DNA from: an uncultured Desulfatiglans sp.
GTDB taxonomy: Bacteria > Desulfobacterota > DSM-4660 > Desulfatiglandales > Desulfatiglandaceae
Direction: 5' to 3'
Assembly: GCA_900498135.1 (NCBI GenBank)
Contig: LR026961.1
Span: 179,904-243,903 of the forward strand
DNA length: 64,000 nt
Part shown: positions 45,305 through 54,220 of the stretch, one piece after another
Layout: every line of letters begins with the position of its first letter
Numbering within the stretch: the stretch's first letter is position 1
Notes under the pieces: model-generated
The model's input: only the letters and a program-made list of their open reading frames with translations
Told to the model about the DNA's origin: nothing
Databases searched by the model: none
Program-made: the position numbers and the translations under genes

Positions 45305-46143
45305 ATACGGTAAAAGCGCTGGTTCTGACCGGCTACGGATTGAACTGTGACTACGAGACCCACTACTCCCTCCAGAGGGCCGGTGCCGAGCCCCACCGCG
45401 TGCACATGAACCGGCTGATCGGGAGCGCCCCTTCCGGAGCGAAAGTGCGGCTGGAGGACTATCACATCCTGGTCCTCGGCGGAGGATTCAGCTGGGCGGA
45501 CGATCACGGGGCCGGCGTCCTGATGGCCGCCAAGCTGCGCAACCACCTCGGCGAGGAGATCCTGCGGTTCATCGCGGACGGGCGGCTCGTGATCGGGATC
45601 TGCAACGGCTTTCAAGCGCTCGTCAACCTCGGTCTCCTCCCCGCATTCGATGCGAATTACCATGAGCGCAGGGTCGCCCTCATCTCCAATGACAGGGGCA
45701 ACTTCATCGACACCTGGGTCAGGCTCCGGGTCGACCCGGACTCCCCCTGCGTCTTCACCCGGGGAATCGACGCCATCGAAATGCCGGTGCGCCACGGCGA
45801 AGGCAAGTTCTACGCGATTGGGGAGGATCTCGAAAGGCTCAGGGAAAACCACCAGATCGTCCTGCATTACAGCGGCCCGGACGGCCGGCCGGCCGATGGC
45901 CGATGGCCCCTCAACCCGAACGGCTCCCTGATGGACATCGCCGGCATCTGCGATCCCACCGGCCGGGTCTTCGGGCTCATGCCGCACCCCGAGGCCTTCA
46001 ACCACTGGACCAACCATCCCCGTTGGACCCGCTTGAAGGAGGAGCGCCTCAGGCGCGGAGAAACGGCCTGCCCGAACCCGGACGGCGACGGGATCCGCCT
46101 GTTTGCGAACGCCGTGGCCTATATCCACGAGGCCTTCGGTTGA
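45301..46143 (+). CDS. purQ: Phosphoribosylformylglycinamidine synthase, glutaminase (PurQ) subunit
   Basis: The 280-residue class I glutamine amidotransferase has the nucleophile Cys101 in GICNGFQALVNLGLL, GGFSWADDHGAG early, and the His/Glu pair in LMPHPEAFNHW. It releases ammonia from glutamine for PurL. It begins inside the purL stop (ATGA overlap), so the two are made in balance. The C-terminal ~40 residues are longer than in small PurQ. Confidence 0.94.
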   Translation: MNTVKALVLTGYGLNCDYETHYSLQRAGAEPHRVHMNRLIGSAPSGAKVRLEDYHILVLGGGFSWADDHGAGVLMAAKLRNHLGEEILRFIADGRLVIGICNGFQALVNLGLLPAFDANYHERRVALISNDRGNFIDTWVRLRVDPDSPCVFTRGIDAIEMPVRHGEGKFYAIGEDLERLRENHQIVLHYSGPDGRPADGRWPLNPNGSLMDIAGICDPTGRVFGLMPHPEAFNHWTNHPRWTRLKEERLRRGETACPNPDGDGIRLFANAVAYIHEAFG

Positions 46144-46264
46144 TGGATTTCTCCAGAGGGAATCGGCCTCCGCAACCCGCCGGGCTCGCTTTCCGCTTGA
46201 CAAAGGCGAAAATTTGCGGCTAATTAGATGGTTCAATGTTTCACTGAACCTAAGGAGCGCTGTC

Positions 46265-46402
46265 ATGGCATCGAATTCGAAAAGAACATCAAGCATCCGC
46301 AAAAAAAAGGACAAGCCCAACAAGAGAAACATGAAGGCCGATCAGAAAAGGCTTCAGGAAAACGCCAGGCGACTGAAGGAATTGGCTGCTGACCAAGGAT
46401 GA
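46265..46402 (+). CDS. Small basic 45-residue protein
   Basis: ATG 46265 follows AAGGAG by seven bases, the main evidence that it is translated. The protein is mostly Lys, Arg and Ser (SSIRKKKDKPNKRNMKAD) with a C-terminal amphipathic helix (LQENARRLKELAADQ). Nucleic-acid binding is plausible but not shown. The gene lies 121 bases after purQ and before a terminator. It is too short and basic for domain recognition. Confidence 0.6.
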   Translation: MASNSKRTSSIRKKKDKPNKRNMKADQKRLQENARRLKELAADQG

Positions 46403-46577
46403 TCCCGTTTCGATCGCCGGCCTCTTTCGAACAGAAGATTCCCCCAGAAGCTCGTTCACCCCGGTATCGGACCGCAGTGCCGGCCCGGGCCTTCGGCGGG
46501 GGAACGGGCCTTTCGCGCGGCCGAGTAATTTTTTGGATGCTGCCTGAAGCAGGATCCCCTGCTTTGCCTCCCCCCTC

Positions 46578-46605
46578 AACCCGCCCATCCGGCGGGTTTT
46601 TTTCT
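46578..46605 (+). terminator. Intrinsic terminator after the purLQ region
   Basis: AACCCGCC (46578-46585) pairs with GGCGGGTT (46591-46598) around five bases, and a T-run follows. Confidence 0.88.
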
Positions 46606-46652
46606 TTACATCATATCCAGATTCATCTATACAGAGAATGAATGTTCATTCA

Positions 46653-46683
46653 CCTCCAGCCGCCGGCCGGCTGGAGGCCTTTT
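46653..46683 (+). repeat. GC-rich hairpin upstream of the thiolase gene
   Basis: CCTCCAGCC (46653-46661) pairs with GGCTGGAGG (46669-46677), followed by CCTTTTG. It may be a second terminator or attenuator. The whole gap 46403-46869 holds only this and the terminator at 46578; the frame that runs through to the thiolase start has no family similarity. Confidence 0.5.
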
Positions 46684-46869
46684 GTTCCCGGATTTCCGCT
46701 CGAAGGTGCGAAGGGCCTGCAGCGTGCATCTCCTGGGGCCGGGGACGCGCCTTCGAGGTCTGAGGGGCCGCCCCCCGGAGAAGCGGGGTCCGGGGCCACC
46801 CACCCGATGACGAAAGGCCTGGCGGCTATGCCCGGGCAAACCACACCTTTACAACCAGAGGAGTTGTTT

Positions 46870-48120
46870 ATGAAAGACGTTGTCATCGTTTCGGCATGTA
46901 GAACGGCTATAGGGGCCTTTGGTGGCACCCTGCGGGACATGAATGCAGCGCACATCGGGGCTGTCGCCATGCGGGAAGCCATCAAACGGGCGGATATCGA
47001 CCCCGCTCAGATCGACGATGTCCGCTTCGGATGCTGCCTTGAACCGGCCGATGCCCTGAACGTCGCCCGTGTGTGCGCCCTGATGGCCGGGATCCCGGAT
47101 CACGTCACGGCGGTGACCATCAATCGGGTCTGCATCTCGGCCATGGAATCCGTGATCTCCGGCATGGCCATGATCCAGGCGGGCATGGCCGACATCATCC
47201 TCGCCGGCGGGGTCGAGCACATGTCGGGGGTCGCCTACACGGTTCCAAGCGCCCGCTGGGGATGCCGGCTCCAGGACCAGGCCTTCGTGGACACCATGAT
47301 CCACGCCCTCCACTGCGGCTCCCATCTGATCCCCGGCCCGGAATCCGGCCCCTTGAAGGAAGGCATGCCCCTCGAACTCTTCAAGGGCAAACCCTACATC
47401 ATGGGCCACACGGCGGAGTTCATCGCGCAGATGCACAACATCTCCCGCGAGGAGATGGACGAGGTCGCCCTGCGAAGCCACAACAATACCGAGCGGGCCA
47501 CCCTGGAGGGGGACTTCAGGGAGGAAATCGTTCCAATCGAGGTCCCGCAGAAAAAGAAGCCGCCGATCATCTTCGATAAGGACGAACACTTCAGGCCGGG
47601 CCTGACCATGGAGGCCCTCGCGAAGCTGCCCCCGGCATTCATCCCGAAGATCGGCAAGATCACAGCGGGGAACGCCTCCGGCATCAACGACGGCGCAAGC
47701 GCCATGATCATCATGAGCGCCGAAAAGGCGGAGGAACTCGGCAGGCAGCCGATCGCACGCATCCGGGCCACCGGCCGGGGCGCCTGCCACCCGTCGGTCA
47801 TGGGACTGAGCCCCGTCCCGGCGGTGCGGAACCTGCTCGACCGGAACCCCGGCATCAAACTCGCCGATTTCGAACTGATCGAACTGAACGAGGCCTTCGC
47901 CGCCCAGTACATCGGGTGCGAGCGCGAACTCGGCCTCAACCGCGAGATCACCAACGTCAACGGCTCGGGGATCGGACTCGGGCACCCCGTCGGATGCACC
48001 GGCGCCCGCATCATGGTGTCCCTCCTCTATGCCATGAAAAAGCGCGGGAAGTCCTTCGGCCTCGCGACCCTGTGCGGCGGCGGCGGGGTCTCCATGGCCT
48101 GCGCGCTCGAAATGCTCTAG
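46870..48120 (+). CDS. Thiolase, acetyl-CoA C-acetyltransferase type
   Basis: The 416-residue protein starts at ATG 46870 with GAGGAG upstream; the frame before it is not thiolase-like. Nucleophile Cys88 sits in INRVCISAMESVISGM (usually NxxCxSG). The His and second Cys are in GIGLGHPVGCTGARI and LCGGGGVSMA. NEAFAAQY is also present. It condenses or cleaves acyl-CoA with CoA, as in acetoacetyl-CoA formation or the last step of beta-oxidation. It is a single-gene unit between terminators. In this genome a role in breakdown of fatty or aromatic acids is likely, but the direction cannot be read from sequence. Confidence 0.92.
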   Translation: MKDVVIVSACRTAIGAFGGTLRDMNAAHIGAVAMREAIKRADIDPAQIDDVRFGCCLEPADALNVARVCALMAGIPDHVTAVTINRVCISAMESVISGMAMIQAGMADIILAGGVEHMSGVAYTVPSARWGCRLQDQAFVDTMIHALHCGSHLIPGPESGPLKEGMPLELFKGKPYIMGHTAEFIAQMHNISREEMDEVALRSHNNTERATLEGDFREEIVPIEVPQKKKPPIIFDKDEHFRPGLTMEALAKLPPAFIPKIGKITAGNASGINDGASAMIIMSAEKAEELGRQPIARIRATGRGACHPSVMGLSPVPAVRNLLDRNPGIKLADFELIELNEAFAAQYIGCERELGLNREITNVNGSGIGLGHPVGCTGARIMVSLLYAMKKRGKSFGLATLCGGGGVSMACALEML

Positions 48121-48127
48121 GGGCTTC

Positions 48128-48159
48128 GAGGGGGAGGCTCCTCAAGTGGCCTCCCCCTC
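48128..48159. terminator. Bidirectional terminator between thiolase and a small gene
   Basis: GAGGGGGAGGC (48128-48138) pairs exactly with GCCTCCCCCTC (48149-48159), followed by GCTCTT. The two flanking genes converge here. Confidence 0.82.
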
Positions 48160-48163
48160 GCTC

Positions 48164-48403
48164 TTACAGATTGCTGTCGACGGCGATGCCGCCCCATGGG
48201 AGGCATTCCGGAAAAAGATCCCGCGCCTCCAGCAGGCCGGCCGCATCGGAGCAGAGCGCTCCGCTTTCCTTGATCAGGGCGCCGTCGGCCCCGATCCATC
48301 GCAGGAAACAGCCGGCGGCGGCCCGTTCAATAAGCTGAACGGTCACATCCTCCTTCGTAGCCTCTGCCAGCAGGACCTCGTCGCTGCCCGGAACCGGCTT
48401 CAT
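48164..48403 (-). CDS. Unknown 79-residue protein after the aryl-acid ligase
   Basis: The start is ATG 48403 after AAGGAAGG. The protein reads MKPVPGSDEVLLAEATKEDV and has AAAGCFLRWIGADGALIKES; it looks like a small beta-rich domain with no signal peptide. I do not recognise it. It starts 48 bases after the ligase stop in the same direction, so it is probably the second gene of that unit. Confidence 0.6.
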   Translation of the reverse strand: MKPVPGSDEVLLAEATKEDVTVQLIERAAAGCFLRWIGADGALIKESGALCSDAAGLLEARDLFPECLPWGGIAVDSNL

Positions 48404-48451
48404 AGTCCTTCCTTTGCACACGGCGCACCCTCCCGGATTCGGGGCGCCCGC

Positions 48452-50119
48452 TCATCGCGCGGCCTGCGCCCCTTCCTTCTCGATCTGTTCGGTTATCGTG
48501 TTCCGAAGGGCTACTTTATTCACCTTGCCGACATTGGTCAAGGGAAGGGCGTCGACGAGTTCGAGCCGCTCGGGGAGTTTGAATTTCGCTATCCGGCGCT
48601 CATCGAGGAGAAAACGGTTCAGTTCCGCAAGGGTCAGCGCCTGCCCGGGCTTGGGGACGATGAACACGCACACGCGTTCGCCCAGGACCGGATCGGGCAT
48701 GGCGACGCAGGCACAGATATCCACCGCGGGATGGGCCAGAATGTGGTTCTCGATCTCCTCGGCGCTGATCTTTTCCCCTCCGCGGTTGATGCAATCTTTC
48801 AACCTCCCCTCGACGACCACATTGCCGCTCGGATGGAGCCTCACCAGATCGCCCGACTTGTAATACCCGTCCGGGCTGAAGGCCCTGGCGTTGTATTCCG
48901 GCGCCCGGTAATAGCCGCGGATCGTATGGGGGCCGCGGCACCAGAGTTCTCCCATTTCCCCGGGATCGACCTCTTCACCTGTGGAGGGGTCCGCTATCTT
49001 GAAATCGTCGCCGGGGGATTGCGGCCGCCCCTGTGTCCCGAAGCGCACCTCGTCGGGGTCATTCAGCCTCGTCCAAAAAAGCGGCCCTTCCGCCATTCCG
49101 AGAACCTGCTGGACATCGCAGCCGAGCTCCGGGCGAACCCGGAGAGCCACCTCGGGGTTGAGCTTCGATCCCCCCGTCAGGATGATCTTCAGAGATTCCA
49201 GATGGTAACGGCTTCGATCCGGGTGGTTGAGGACCGCGATAATCATGGCCGGCACCGCGATCCAATGGGTTACATGATATTTTTCGATCATTTCGAGCGC
49301 CCCCTCCGGGGACGGGACGGCGCTCAAGACCTCGCAGCCGCCCGCTGAAGCGACCCCCATGAACCCGGGGCACGCGAGGGCAAAATTGTGCTGCTGGGGA
49401 ATCGCAAGCAGAAGAACGGTGTGTTCATCGAGCCCGCAGACCCGGGCGTTGCACAGAAAGTTGTAGATGTAGTCGTTGTGCGTCCTCGGGATGAGCTTCG
49501 GGATCCCTGTCGTTCCCCCGGAGAGCTGCAGCACCGCAGGCAGGTCGGGATCGGCCCTCGGAAAGGACGGGTCCGTTATCCGCTCTTCGATCGGATCGGC
49601 GAACAAGGCGTCCAGGGAATGATATCCCGGGCGCGGCGTCCCACCGCTCAACAACACCATATCGAGGGATGGGGCTTCCTTCTGGATGTTTTCCGCCATC
49701 TGCTGCTTGTCCGCCTTGCGGAAAACGGCCGGGATCACCAGCGCCCTGGCCTCGGCCAGTTTTGCAAAAAAGCCGATCTCGGCCTCCTGATGCGGAGGGA
49801 GAGCCATGATCGGGATCCCTCCGGCCTTGAGGATCGCCAGATAGGTGATGAGCACCTCGGGTTGATTCGGGAGCTGCAGGATCACGCGGTCATACAGCTT
49901 GAGCCCGAGGGCCTTGAGGTGCAATGCGAGCCGTGTCGCCAGGCGGCCGCATTCCTGATAGGAGTAGACGCGCCCGCTCTGAGCCGCGATCAGGAGGGGA
50001 TTGGATGCAAAGCGCTCGAAGCTTTCCTCCATGACTTCCGTGATCGTCTTGTCCAGCCAATATCCCTCCTGACGGTAACGATGGGCGAATTCCGGTGGCC
50101 AGGGAACAAAACCTTCCAT
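48452..50119 (-). CDS. EntE/DhbE-like aryl-acid AMP ligase (acyl-CoA synthetase superfamily)
   Basis: The 555-residue protein starts at ATG 50119 after AAAGGAGGG. MEGFVPWPPEFAHRYRQEGY is the start of 2,3-dihydroxybenzoate-AMP ligases. The adenylation motifs are QLSGGTTGIPKLIPRTHNDY (A3), YYKSGDLVRLHPSGN (A7) and GRLKDCINRGGEKISAEEIE (A8), and a Lys in LTNVGKVNKVAL (A10). It would activate an aromatic acid as the acyl-AMP. No isochorismate or siderophore NRPS gene is near, so CoA-thioester formation from an aromatic acid in a degradation route is as likely as siderophore synthesis. A small unknown gene follows. Confidence 0.85.
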   Translation of the reverse strand: MEGFVPWPPEFAHRYRQEGYWLDKTITEVMEESFERFASNPLLIAAQSGRVYSYQECGRLATRLALHLKALGLKLYDRVILQLPNQPEVLITYLAILKAGGIPIMALPPHQEAEIGFFAKLAEARALVIPAVFRKADKQQMAENIQKEAPSLDMVLLSGGTPRPGYHSLDALFADPIEERITDPSFPRADPDLPAVLQLSGGTTGIPKLIPRTHNDYIYNFLCNARVCGLDEHTVLLLAIPQQHNFALACPGFMGVASAGGCEVLSAVPSPEGALEMIEKYHVTHWIAVPAMIIAVLNHPDRSRYHLESLKIILTGGSKLNPEVALRVRPELGCDVQQVLGMAEGPLFWTRLNDPDEVRFGTQGRPQSPGDDFKIADPSTGEEVDPGEMGELWCRGPHTIRGYYRAPEYNARAFSPDGYYKSGDLVRLHPSGNVVVEGRLKDCINRGGEKISAEEIENHILAHPAVDICACVAMPDPVLGERVCVFIVPKPGQALTLAELNRFLLDERRIAKFKLPERLELVDALPLTNVGKVNKVALRNTITEQIEKEGAQAAR

Positions 50120-50169
50120 TTTCTCCCTCCTTTGATGGGGTTCTTTCTCGTGAGCGATCTGAAATTTCC

Positions 50170-50246
50170 GCCGGGAACCACCCCGAAGGGGTGGGATTGG
50201 GCACGGGAAACGGGGTTCTATCCGGAAATCCTTTCCAGACGGAAAC
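50170..50246. repeat. Diverged remnant of the palindromic repeat
   Basis: CGGGAACCACCCCGAAGGGG, GTGGGATTGGGCACG and TCTATCCGGAAATCC with CAGACGGAAAC resemble the inserted module plus one end of the repeat family. It lies in the divergent gap 50120-50482, whose right half is AT-rich and probably holds the promoter of the kinase gene. Confidence 0.5.
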
Positions 50247-50482
50247 ATTTCTATTCCGATCAGTTCGGTGAGCAAAAGCCGTGCCACAAAATTTATATTG
50301 CATATCAATAGCTTGAATACTTACGGGGGATTTTCTTGCAGAATATTTTCAGCCCTGGTTGAAAGAAAATTGCAATCCTGACCCCCATACGCCTTGCGGA
50401 GGAACCTTTTTCGAGATAAACTCATCGAAACAAAAAGAGGTACGAATCCCATAGCCTTCGAAACCAACCGCCAGGGGGTTCA

Positions 50483-51991
50483 ATGGATGCAAGGCAGTTT
50501 TTCCACGAGCGCCACGAAGAGATCGTCTCTTCATGGTTCGATATGCTTCACGACGATCCGTCCACGCGATACCACACCGAGCCTCCCCAGGATCTCCGCA
50601 GATTGATGGACTATGCCGCCCTCGCCTTTCGGCGTGTGATGCTGGAAGACGATTGGACCGACCTGAAGGAGTTTATCACCCATATCGCCAAGAAACGATT
50701 CAGCGAAGGCTTCAAGGTTTCAGAAGTGCAGATGGCCTTCGAGTACTACCGCCAGACATTGATCCCTCTCTTGTTCAGATCGATCGACCCGCCGAAATTG
50801 GAACCGATGATGATGAAACTTCAGGAATGCATGATCTTCACCATCACGCATTTCTCTGAGTTCTTCCAAGGCATCCATGAAAACTTTTTGCGGAACCACA
50901 CCGAGATTCTGGAAAGTCAGATCAAGACACGCACCCATGAACTGGCCGAATCCCGACAGAAATACAAGACGCTTGTAGAGGATATCAACGAGGGGTTCTT
51001 TGTTTTGACGGACGGCCGTATCGTCTTTGCCAATCGCATGTTCGCCGAGATGCACGGATGCGGGTTGACGGACGTTCTCGACAAGAGCTATCTGGATTTC
51101 ATCGCAGAGGAACACAGAGAAAAGATCCGGAGTGTCTACGAACTGAGCCAGAAGCAGACCCATGTGCCGGCCAGAATAGAGTATCTGCGCTTGTGCAGGG
51201 ACGGTCAAAGACTGCCGACCGAGATCATGGCCAAGCGGACGATATTCGGACATCAGACCGCCAATATCGGCATCTGCCGCGATATCGGCGAGCGTGTAGA
51301 GCTGGAGAAGAAGACGCGGGAGGCGGAAAAACTGAAGGCCCTGGCTCAGCAGGCCGCCTCTCTGGCCCATGAAGTGAGAAACCCGCTTTCGACGGTGCGG
51401 ATCAATCTCCAGCTGCTGTCCCGGAACGCCGTCAAGCCGGAGCAGATCGGCCTTTTGCAGGCGAGCCTCGATGAAGTCGTTCAGATCGAACGAACCCTGC
51501 AGGAGATGATGGACATCAGTTTTCCGGTGAGGCTGTCGCTCCAGCCGGTCAATCTCAGATCGTTGCTCCAGCACTGTCTCAACAGCATGCGGCAACGCCT
51601 GCTCAACAACCAGGTGAAGGCATTCCTCCGCTTGAAACGGGGTGCCGAGGGCATCCACGCGGACCCGCATCGGATGGAGCAGGCCCTGGTCAACCTGCTT
51701 TTCAACGCCGTCGAGGCGCAGCCTTCCGGAGGCAGGGTGGCGATCTCCGCCCGGCCCGTCACCAGAGGGGCAGACCCGTGGGTGGAGATCCTGATATCGG
51801 ATCAGGTCCCCGGTGTGCCCAAGGAGGTCCTTCCTTACATCTTCGACCCGATGTTCAGTCAGAAGGCGATGGGAACCGGCCTGGGGCTGCACAACGTCAA
51901 AAGGATCGTCGAGGCGCATGGCGGCTCGGTGCGTGTCAAGCTGAACCGGAAATGCGGAATGAGCTTTTACTTGAGTCTACCGGCGAGGTGA
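50483..51991 (+). CDS. Cytosolic PAS-domain sensor histidine kinase
   Basis: The 502-residue protein has an RsbRD-like helical N-terminus (~5-140), a PAS domain (~160-275; VEDINEGFFVLTDGRIVFAN), the phospho-acceptor His296 in ASLAHEVRNPLSTVRINLQL, and ATP-binding boxes (VNLLFNAVEAQP, GTGLGLHNVKRIVEAHGG). There are no membrane helices, so the signal is internal. The N-box has NAVEA as in NtrB-like kinases. It lies one base before a sigma-54 activator gene and surely phosphorylates that protein. The PAS ligand (redox, heme or flavin, or a small molecule) cannot be told. Confidence 0.92.
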   Translation: MDARQFFHERHEEIVSSWFDMLHDDPSTRYHTEPPQDLRRLMDYAALAFRRVMLEDDWTDLKEFITHIAKKRFSEGFKVSEVQMAFEYYRQTLIPLLFRSIDPPKLEPMMMKLQECMIFTITHFSEFFQGIHENFLRNHTEILESQIKTRTHELAESRQKYKTLVEDINEGFFVLTDGRIVFANRMFAEMHGCGLTDVLDKSYLDFIAEEHREKIRSVYELSQKQTHVPARIEYLRLCRDGQRLPTEIMAKRTIFGHQTANIGICRDIGERVELEKKTREAEKLKALAQQAASLAHEVRNPLSTVRINLQLLSRNAVKPEQIGLLQASLDEVVQIERTLQEMMDISFPVRLSLQPVNLRSLLQHCLNSMRQRLLNNQVKAFLRLKRGAEGIHADPHRMEQALVNLLFNAVEAQPSGGRVAISARPVTRGADPWVEILISDQVPGVPKEVLPYIFDPMFSQKAMGTGLGLHNVKRIVEAHGGSVRVKLNRKCGMSFYLSLPAR

Positions 51992-51992
51992 A

Positions 51993-53354
51993 ATGGTGAT
52001 CACACGTGTGCTGATAATCGATGACCAGGATTCGCTCCTGAATTCCCTGAGGATCTTTTTCGAGCTGCGGGGATGGGAGGTAACCACCGCCTCGACGGGG
52101 CGGGAAGGCTTGAAAAAGGCGCGCGCCTTGCAGCCCTCTCTGGTGATTCTCGATTTGAGGCTGCCGGACATAGATGGGCAGGAAATCCTGGAACGGCTGC
52201 GCCATGAGATGCCTGCAACTCAGGTGATCGTCGTGACCGCCTTCCAGGATATGGACAATACGATACGCTGCATCAAGCTGGGCGCCTTCGACTTCATTCA
52301 CAAGCCGATCGATATCGACGAACTGGAAACGGCCTTGAACCGTTTCAGCAATGTGAGCAAGGCCCAGGGGGCGGAGCCCCCCGTCGAGGCGCCGCTGCAC
52401 TCCGTTTCCTGCGAAGATTCCCCGTACATCGTCGGAAAGAGCCAGGCGATGAAAGACGTCTTCAAAAAAATCGCGATGGTCTCCGATGCCAGGGTCACAG
52501 TGCTCATCCAGGGGGAAAGCGGGACGGGAAAAGAACTCGTAGCTCGGGCGATTCATTATCAGGGGGCCTATCGGACCCATCCCTTCATGGTGGTCGATTG
52601 CTCGACACTCGTAGACACCCTGACTGAAAGCCAGCTCTTTGGATATGAAAAAGGCGCCTTCACCGGAGCCGAAATGATGCGCAAAGGGACGCTCGAGTCG
52701 GCCGGAGAGGGAACGATCTTCTTCGACGAGATCGGCGAACTGCCGCTGCGGCTGCAGAGCAAACTCCTTCGGTTTCTCCACGAGAAGGAATACACCCGCC
52801 TGGGAGGCACTCAGCCGATGCACTCGGAAGCGCGCATCATCGCTGCAACCAATCGGAATTTGGAACAGATGGCATCGGAGGGGCGAATGCGCACCGACCT
52901 TTTTTATCGGCTGCAGGTAGTCACGATCTACATGCCGCCGCTCAGGGACCGCCGCTCCGACATCCCGCTTCTGGCCTCCAGCCTGCTCGAAAAGATAGGA
53001 CACAAGTTGAGGATACCGATCAAGACCTTGACCAACGGGGCGATGCAGGAACTGGAGGGCTATTCCTGGCCGGGCAATGTCCGGCAGCTTGAAAACACCC
53101 TCACCAAAGCAGCGGTTTTGACCAAGTCTTCCGTGCTGGACAAGGAAGACATCATCCATGCAATTGGGGACCTCGACCGGTCCTCTCCCGAAAAGGGAGG
53201 GGTGGACAAGACACTGGCGGAGGTCGAAAAGGAGCACATTCTGCGGGTACTCAACGCAAAAGAGGGGCATCTCGGTCAGGCGTGCCGGACGCTTGGAATC
53301 AGCCGGCCGACGTTGAGAAGCAAGCTGAAGCAATACGAGGTGAGACAGGCTTGA
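51993..53354 (+). CDS. NtrC-family sigma-54-dependent response regulator
   Basis: The 453-residue protein has a receiver (IIDDQD, Asp54 in VILDLRLPDIDG, Lys in FIHKPID), a AAA+ domain with Walker A GESGTGKE (174-181) and the sigma-54 contact loop GAFTGA (221-226), Walker B GTIFFDEIGELP, and a C-terminal Fis-type helix-turn-helix (LGQACRTLGISRPTLRSKLK). It activates sigma-54 promoters when phosphorylated by the kinase one base upstream. I found no clear -24/-12 promoter in the window, so targets are probably elsewhere. Confidence 0.95.
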   Translation: MVITRVLIIDDQDSLLNSLRIFFELRGWEVTTASTGREGLKKARALQPSLVILDLRLPDIDGQEILERLRHEMPATQVIVVTAFQDMDNTIRCIKLGAFDFIHKPIDIDELETALNRFSNVSKAQGAEPPVEAPLHSVSCEDSPYIVGKSQAMKDVFKKIAMVSDARVTVLIQGESGTGKELVARAIHYQGAYRTHPFMVVDCSTLVDTLTESQLFGYEKGAFTGAEMMRKGTLESAGEGTIFFDEIGELPLRLQSKLLRFLHEKEYTRLGGTQPMHSEARIIAATNRNLEQMASEGRMRTDLFYRLQVVTIYMPPLRDRRSDIPLLASSLLEKIGHKLRIPIKTLTNGAMQELEGYSWPGNVRQLENTLTKAAVLTKSSVLDKEDIIHAIGDLDRSSPEKGGVDKTLAEVEKEHILRVLNAKEGHLGQACRTLGISRPTLRSKLKQYEVRQA

Positions 53355-53384
53355 ACGGCCCGAACTGCAGAAAGTCGCCGGAGA

Positions 53385-53900
53385 TCAGTGCTCCGAGCCT
53401 CCCGCTTTTTCCGACTTTTTCAAGGCCGCTTCGAACTCTTTGAAAAATTGATCTTTTTCGCGCCAATCGGGGCCGAACTTGCTGTTGAAATAGGCGCCCA
53501 TTCCCGAGAACAGTTTCGACCAGACGGATTCCTTCCTGCCGAGGACAACCTCTTCCAGGAACTCAGGCAGTTCCCGCATCTTCTCCTTGGGCAGAAACGA
53601 CACGGCACCCAGCTTGATGGCCTTCTTGAGGGCCTCGGGCGTGAGGGCGTGGGCCGTCAGCATCACCGTCGGGAACCCCATGGCGACCGACGTCCTGAGG
53701 AGTTCAAAGCCGTTGACACCCATGATATCCAGGATCACGATGTCGTACGTGTAATTGAGGAGATACTGCGTAGCCGTGTCGAAGTCGCGCGCTTTATAAA
53801 GGATGCACATGTTCAGGATCTCCTCGATGGTTTCGAGGACATCCGGCTCATCGTCGACCGCAAGGATCACCTTGTCTTTCAGTACGCTGCTGTCCATCAT
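53385..53900 (-). CDS. Stand-alone receiver-domain protein with C-terminal helical tail
   Basis: The 171-residue protein has a receiver domain with AVDDEPDVLETIEEIL, phospho-acceptor Asp58 in IVILDIMGVNGFELL, the Thr in VMLTAHALTPEAL and Lys in SFLPKEKM. The last ~50 residues (ESVWSKLFSGMGAYFNSKFG and a Lys-rich end) replace an output domain and are helical. It converges on the NtrC-like gene, 30 bases apart. It may act as a phosphate sink or bind a protein partner. Confidence 0.85.
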   Translation of the reverse strand: MMDSSVLKDKVILAVDDEPDVLETIEEILNMCILYKARDFDTATQYLLNYTYDIVILDIMGVNGFELLRTSVAMGFPTVMLTAHALTPEALKKAIKLGAVSFLPKEKMRELPEFLEEVVLGRKESVWSKLFSGMGAYFNSKFGPDWREKDQFFKEFEAALKKSEKAGGSEH

Positions 53901-54063
53901 CTTGACGTATTTCCTCTTTTCCGGTCTTTGAAACAACGGTTTTCCACTTATACTACCGGCTTCGATGAGCGTTGCCTAGCAGAGATTCTCAGGCACGGGA
54001 AACCTTTGGGAGCGACCCTCCGGCGATCGAGTTCGAACTCCCCCTCGACGAAAACATCCGCTT

Positions 54064-54215
54064 GGTTTCCATCCGGAAACGGTCGTTTTGGCCGATCCCG
54101 GCATCCATCTCCCCTTACGCTTGTGCGGCGAGCTGCAGTCGGCTCCGCGCAGACGCCTGAATCCCTCGATATTGGCCGAACCAGGACCCGCCCCGAAGGG
54201 GTTGGGGCTGAGCCC
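54064..54215 (+). repeat. Palindromic repeat family, diverged copy with inserted module
   Basis: It has GGTTTCCATCCGGAAACGG, GGCCGATCCCGGC, CTTGTGCGGCGAGCTGCAGT, and TCGATATTGGCC as in the reference, then a GC-rich module CCCGCCCCGAAGGGG with GGGGCTGAGCCCG in place of the right arm. The central palindrome has lost bases. The gap 53901-54220 has no gene. Confidence 0.8.
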
Positions 54216-54220
54216 GCCCC

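Noticed and set aside
46642..46869. Extended N-terminus of the thiolase
   Set aside because: The 76 extra residues have no thiolase similarity and include a hairpin; a strong ribosome site precedes ATG 46870.
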